Part shown: in pieces, positions 15,479 to 15,922 of the stretch | How the letters are laid out: the number at the start of each line of letters is the position of its first letter | Position numbering within the stretch: position 1 is the stretch's first letter | Assembly (NCBI GenBank): GCA_027621335.1 | Contig: JAQCAN010000029.1 | Location: forward strand, 1 to 15,922 | Reading direction: 5' to 3' | Length of the DNA: 15,922 nt | Source: Bacteroidota bacterium | Lineage (GTDB): Bacteria > Bacteroidota > Bacteroidia > Flavobacteriales_D > JABDKJ01 | The notes under the pieces: generated by a model | Seen by the model: the letters and a program-made list of their open reading frames with translations, nothing else | Databases searched by the model: none | What the model was told of the DNA's origin: nothing | Made by a program: the position numbers and the translations under genes

Positions 15479-15922
15479 ACTCCTCCTTTCTCTATACCAC
15501 CCTTGCCCTGTGGTGCCTTCTCATTGCATCGAATAGCGCCTCAGGGCAGCTGATATCCGAGCGATTGGATTGGTATGACCTCTCCGAAGTCAAGGGGCAG
15601 GCCATACAGGATTCACTCTCATTCCGTGGGGCTTCCACTTGGCAGTCTGACCCGAAAGTGCCCGTCTATTCAAGAATTATCAAACTCGCTCCAGGCACTA
15701 CAGATGTCAAGGTCGTTTTGAGGAATCCAAGAGTAGACGAAATCGAATCCCAGGCATCTCTATCAGGCCTTCCCTTGAAAGAGGAATGGGAGGTGAAAAC
15801 AACGATGTTATTCAATAAAGGGGAACCCTCGGTGGAGGTCTCTATAATTCCATTCTCATCGGGGGATAAGGTCAGCGTTAGAAGGCTTTTGGCGTTTGAT
15901 TTGGAAATACAATCCATACGAG
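15475..15922 (+). CDS. porU: PorU-like T9SS C-terminal signal peptidase, N-terminal part
   Basis: The frame runs from GTG 15475 to the window end (about 149 residues) without a stop. It begins with a signal peptide (NSSFLYTTLALWCLLIASNSASGQ), followed by LISERLDWYDL and PVYSRIIKLAPG, an N-terminal prodomain-like stretch as in gingipain-type PorU. PorU is the surface transpeptidase that removes T9SS sorting domains and attaches cargo to anionic lipopolysaccharide. The caspase-like C25 catalytic domain with its Cys/His pair would be off the right edge, so this rests on the N-terminus and on the position beside gldJ, as in Flavobacterium. An in-frame TAG at 15445-15447 and no ATG or TTG between leave GTG as the only good start. 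Confidence 0.72.
   Translation, partial: MNSSFLYTTLALWCLLIASNSASGQLISERLDWYDLSEVKGQAIQDSLSFRGASTWQSDPKVPVYSRIIKLAPGTTDVKVVLRNPRVDEIESQASLSGLPLKEEWEVKTTMLFNKGEPSVEVSIIPFSSGDKVSVRRLLAFDLEIQSIR

Noticed and set aside
15666..15917. Minus-strand 83-codon frame at the right edge
   Set aside because: It is antisense to the porU N-terminus, which has a signal peptide and an open frame to the window end.

Overview
The window is chromosomal DNA of a Bacteroidota bacterium, most likely a marine Flavobacteriales/Cryomorphaceae-like lineage. Supporting signs are type IX secretion (T9SS) genes (gldJ, a porP/sprF-family gene and the start of porU), a secreted protein with a C-terminal T9SS sorting domain, a sodium/proton antiporter of the NhaD type, TAnnTTTG-type promoter motifs and an absence of clear Shine-Dalgarno sequences. 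Genes are packed tightly on both strands. No tRNA, rRNA, CRISPR array, insertion sequence or phage gene was seen, and no gene-free stretch exceeds about 180 bases.

Layout. 1-1532 (+): the end of a sulfotransferase-like gene overlaps by four bases a class IV (branched-chain-type) aminotransferase gene. 1545-2762 (-): folC. 2893-4132 (+): a secreted six-repeat, propeller-like protein with a T9SS sorting domain, broken by what looks like a one-base insertion. 4133-6023 (-): an exbB-exbD-tonB operon. 6159-8779 (-): a Glu/Leu-type dehydrogenase gene followed 5 bp later by nhaD. 8841-9899 (-): anmK. 10058-11200 (+): an acyl-CoA dehydrogenase. 11201-12475 (-): murF. 12545-15298 (-): gldJ and a porP/sprF-family gene. 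15475-end (+): the N-terminus of PorU, cut by the window edge.

How they fit together. Most genes are housekeeping: folate polyglutamylation, peptidoglycan precursor synthesis (MurF), recycling of anhydro-MurNAc (AnmK), acyl-CoA oxidation and amino-acid deamination. ExbB-ExbD-TonB passes proton-motive force to outer-membrane receptors, and NhaD exchanges Na+ and H+ across the same membrane. GldJ, PorP/SprF and PorU belong to the T9SS, which would export the propeller protein if that gene were intact.

I did not find a clearly new system. The best second-look items are the overlapping sulfotransferase/aminotransferase pair, the repairable frameshift in the T9SS cargo gene, the porU start (GTG overlapping the stop of an 8-codon upstream ORF, near repeated TGAAC motifs and an inverted repeat), the strong terminator-like hairpin directly upstream of murF, and two convergent gene pairs that share the same zero-gap TGATCA junction.
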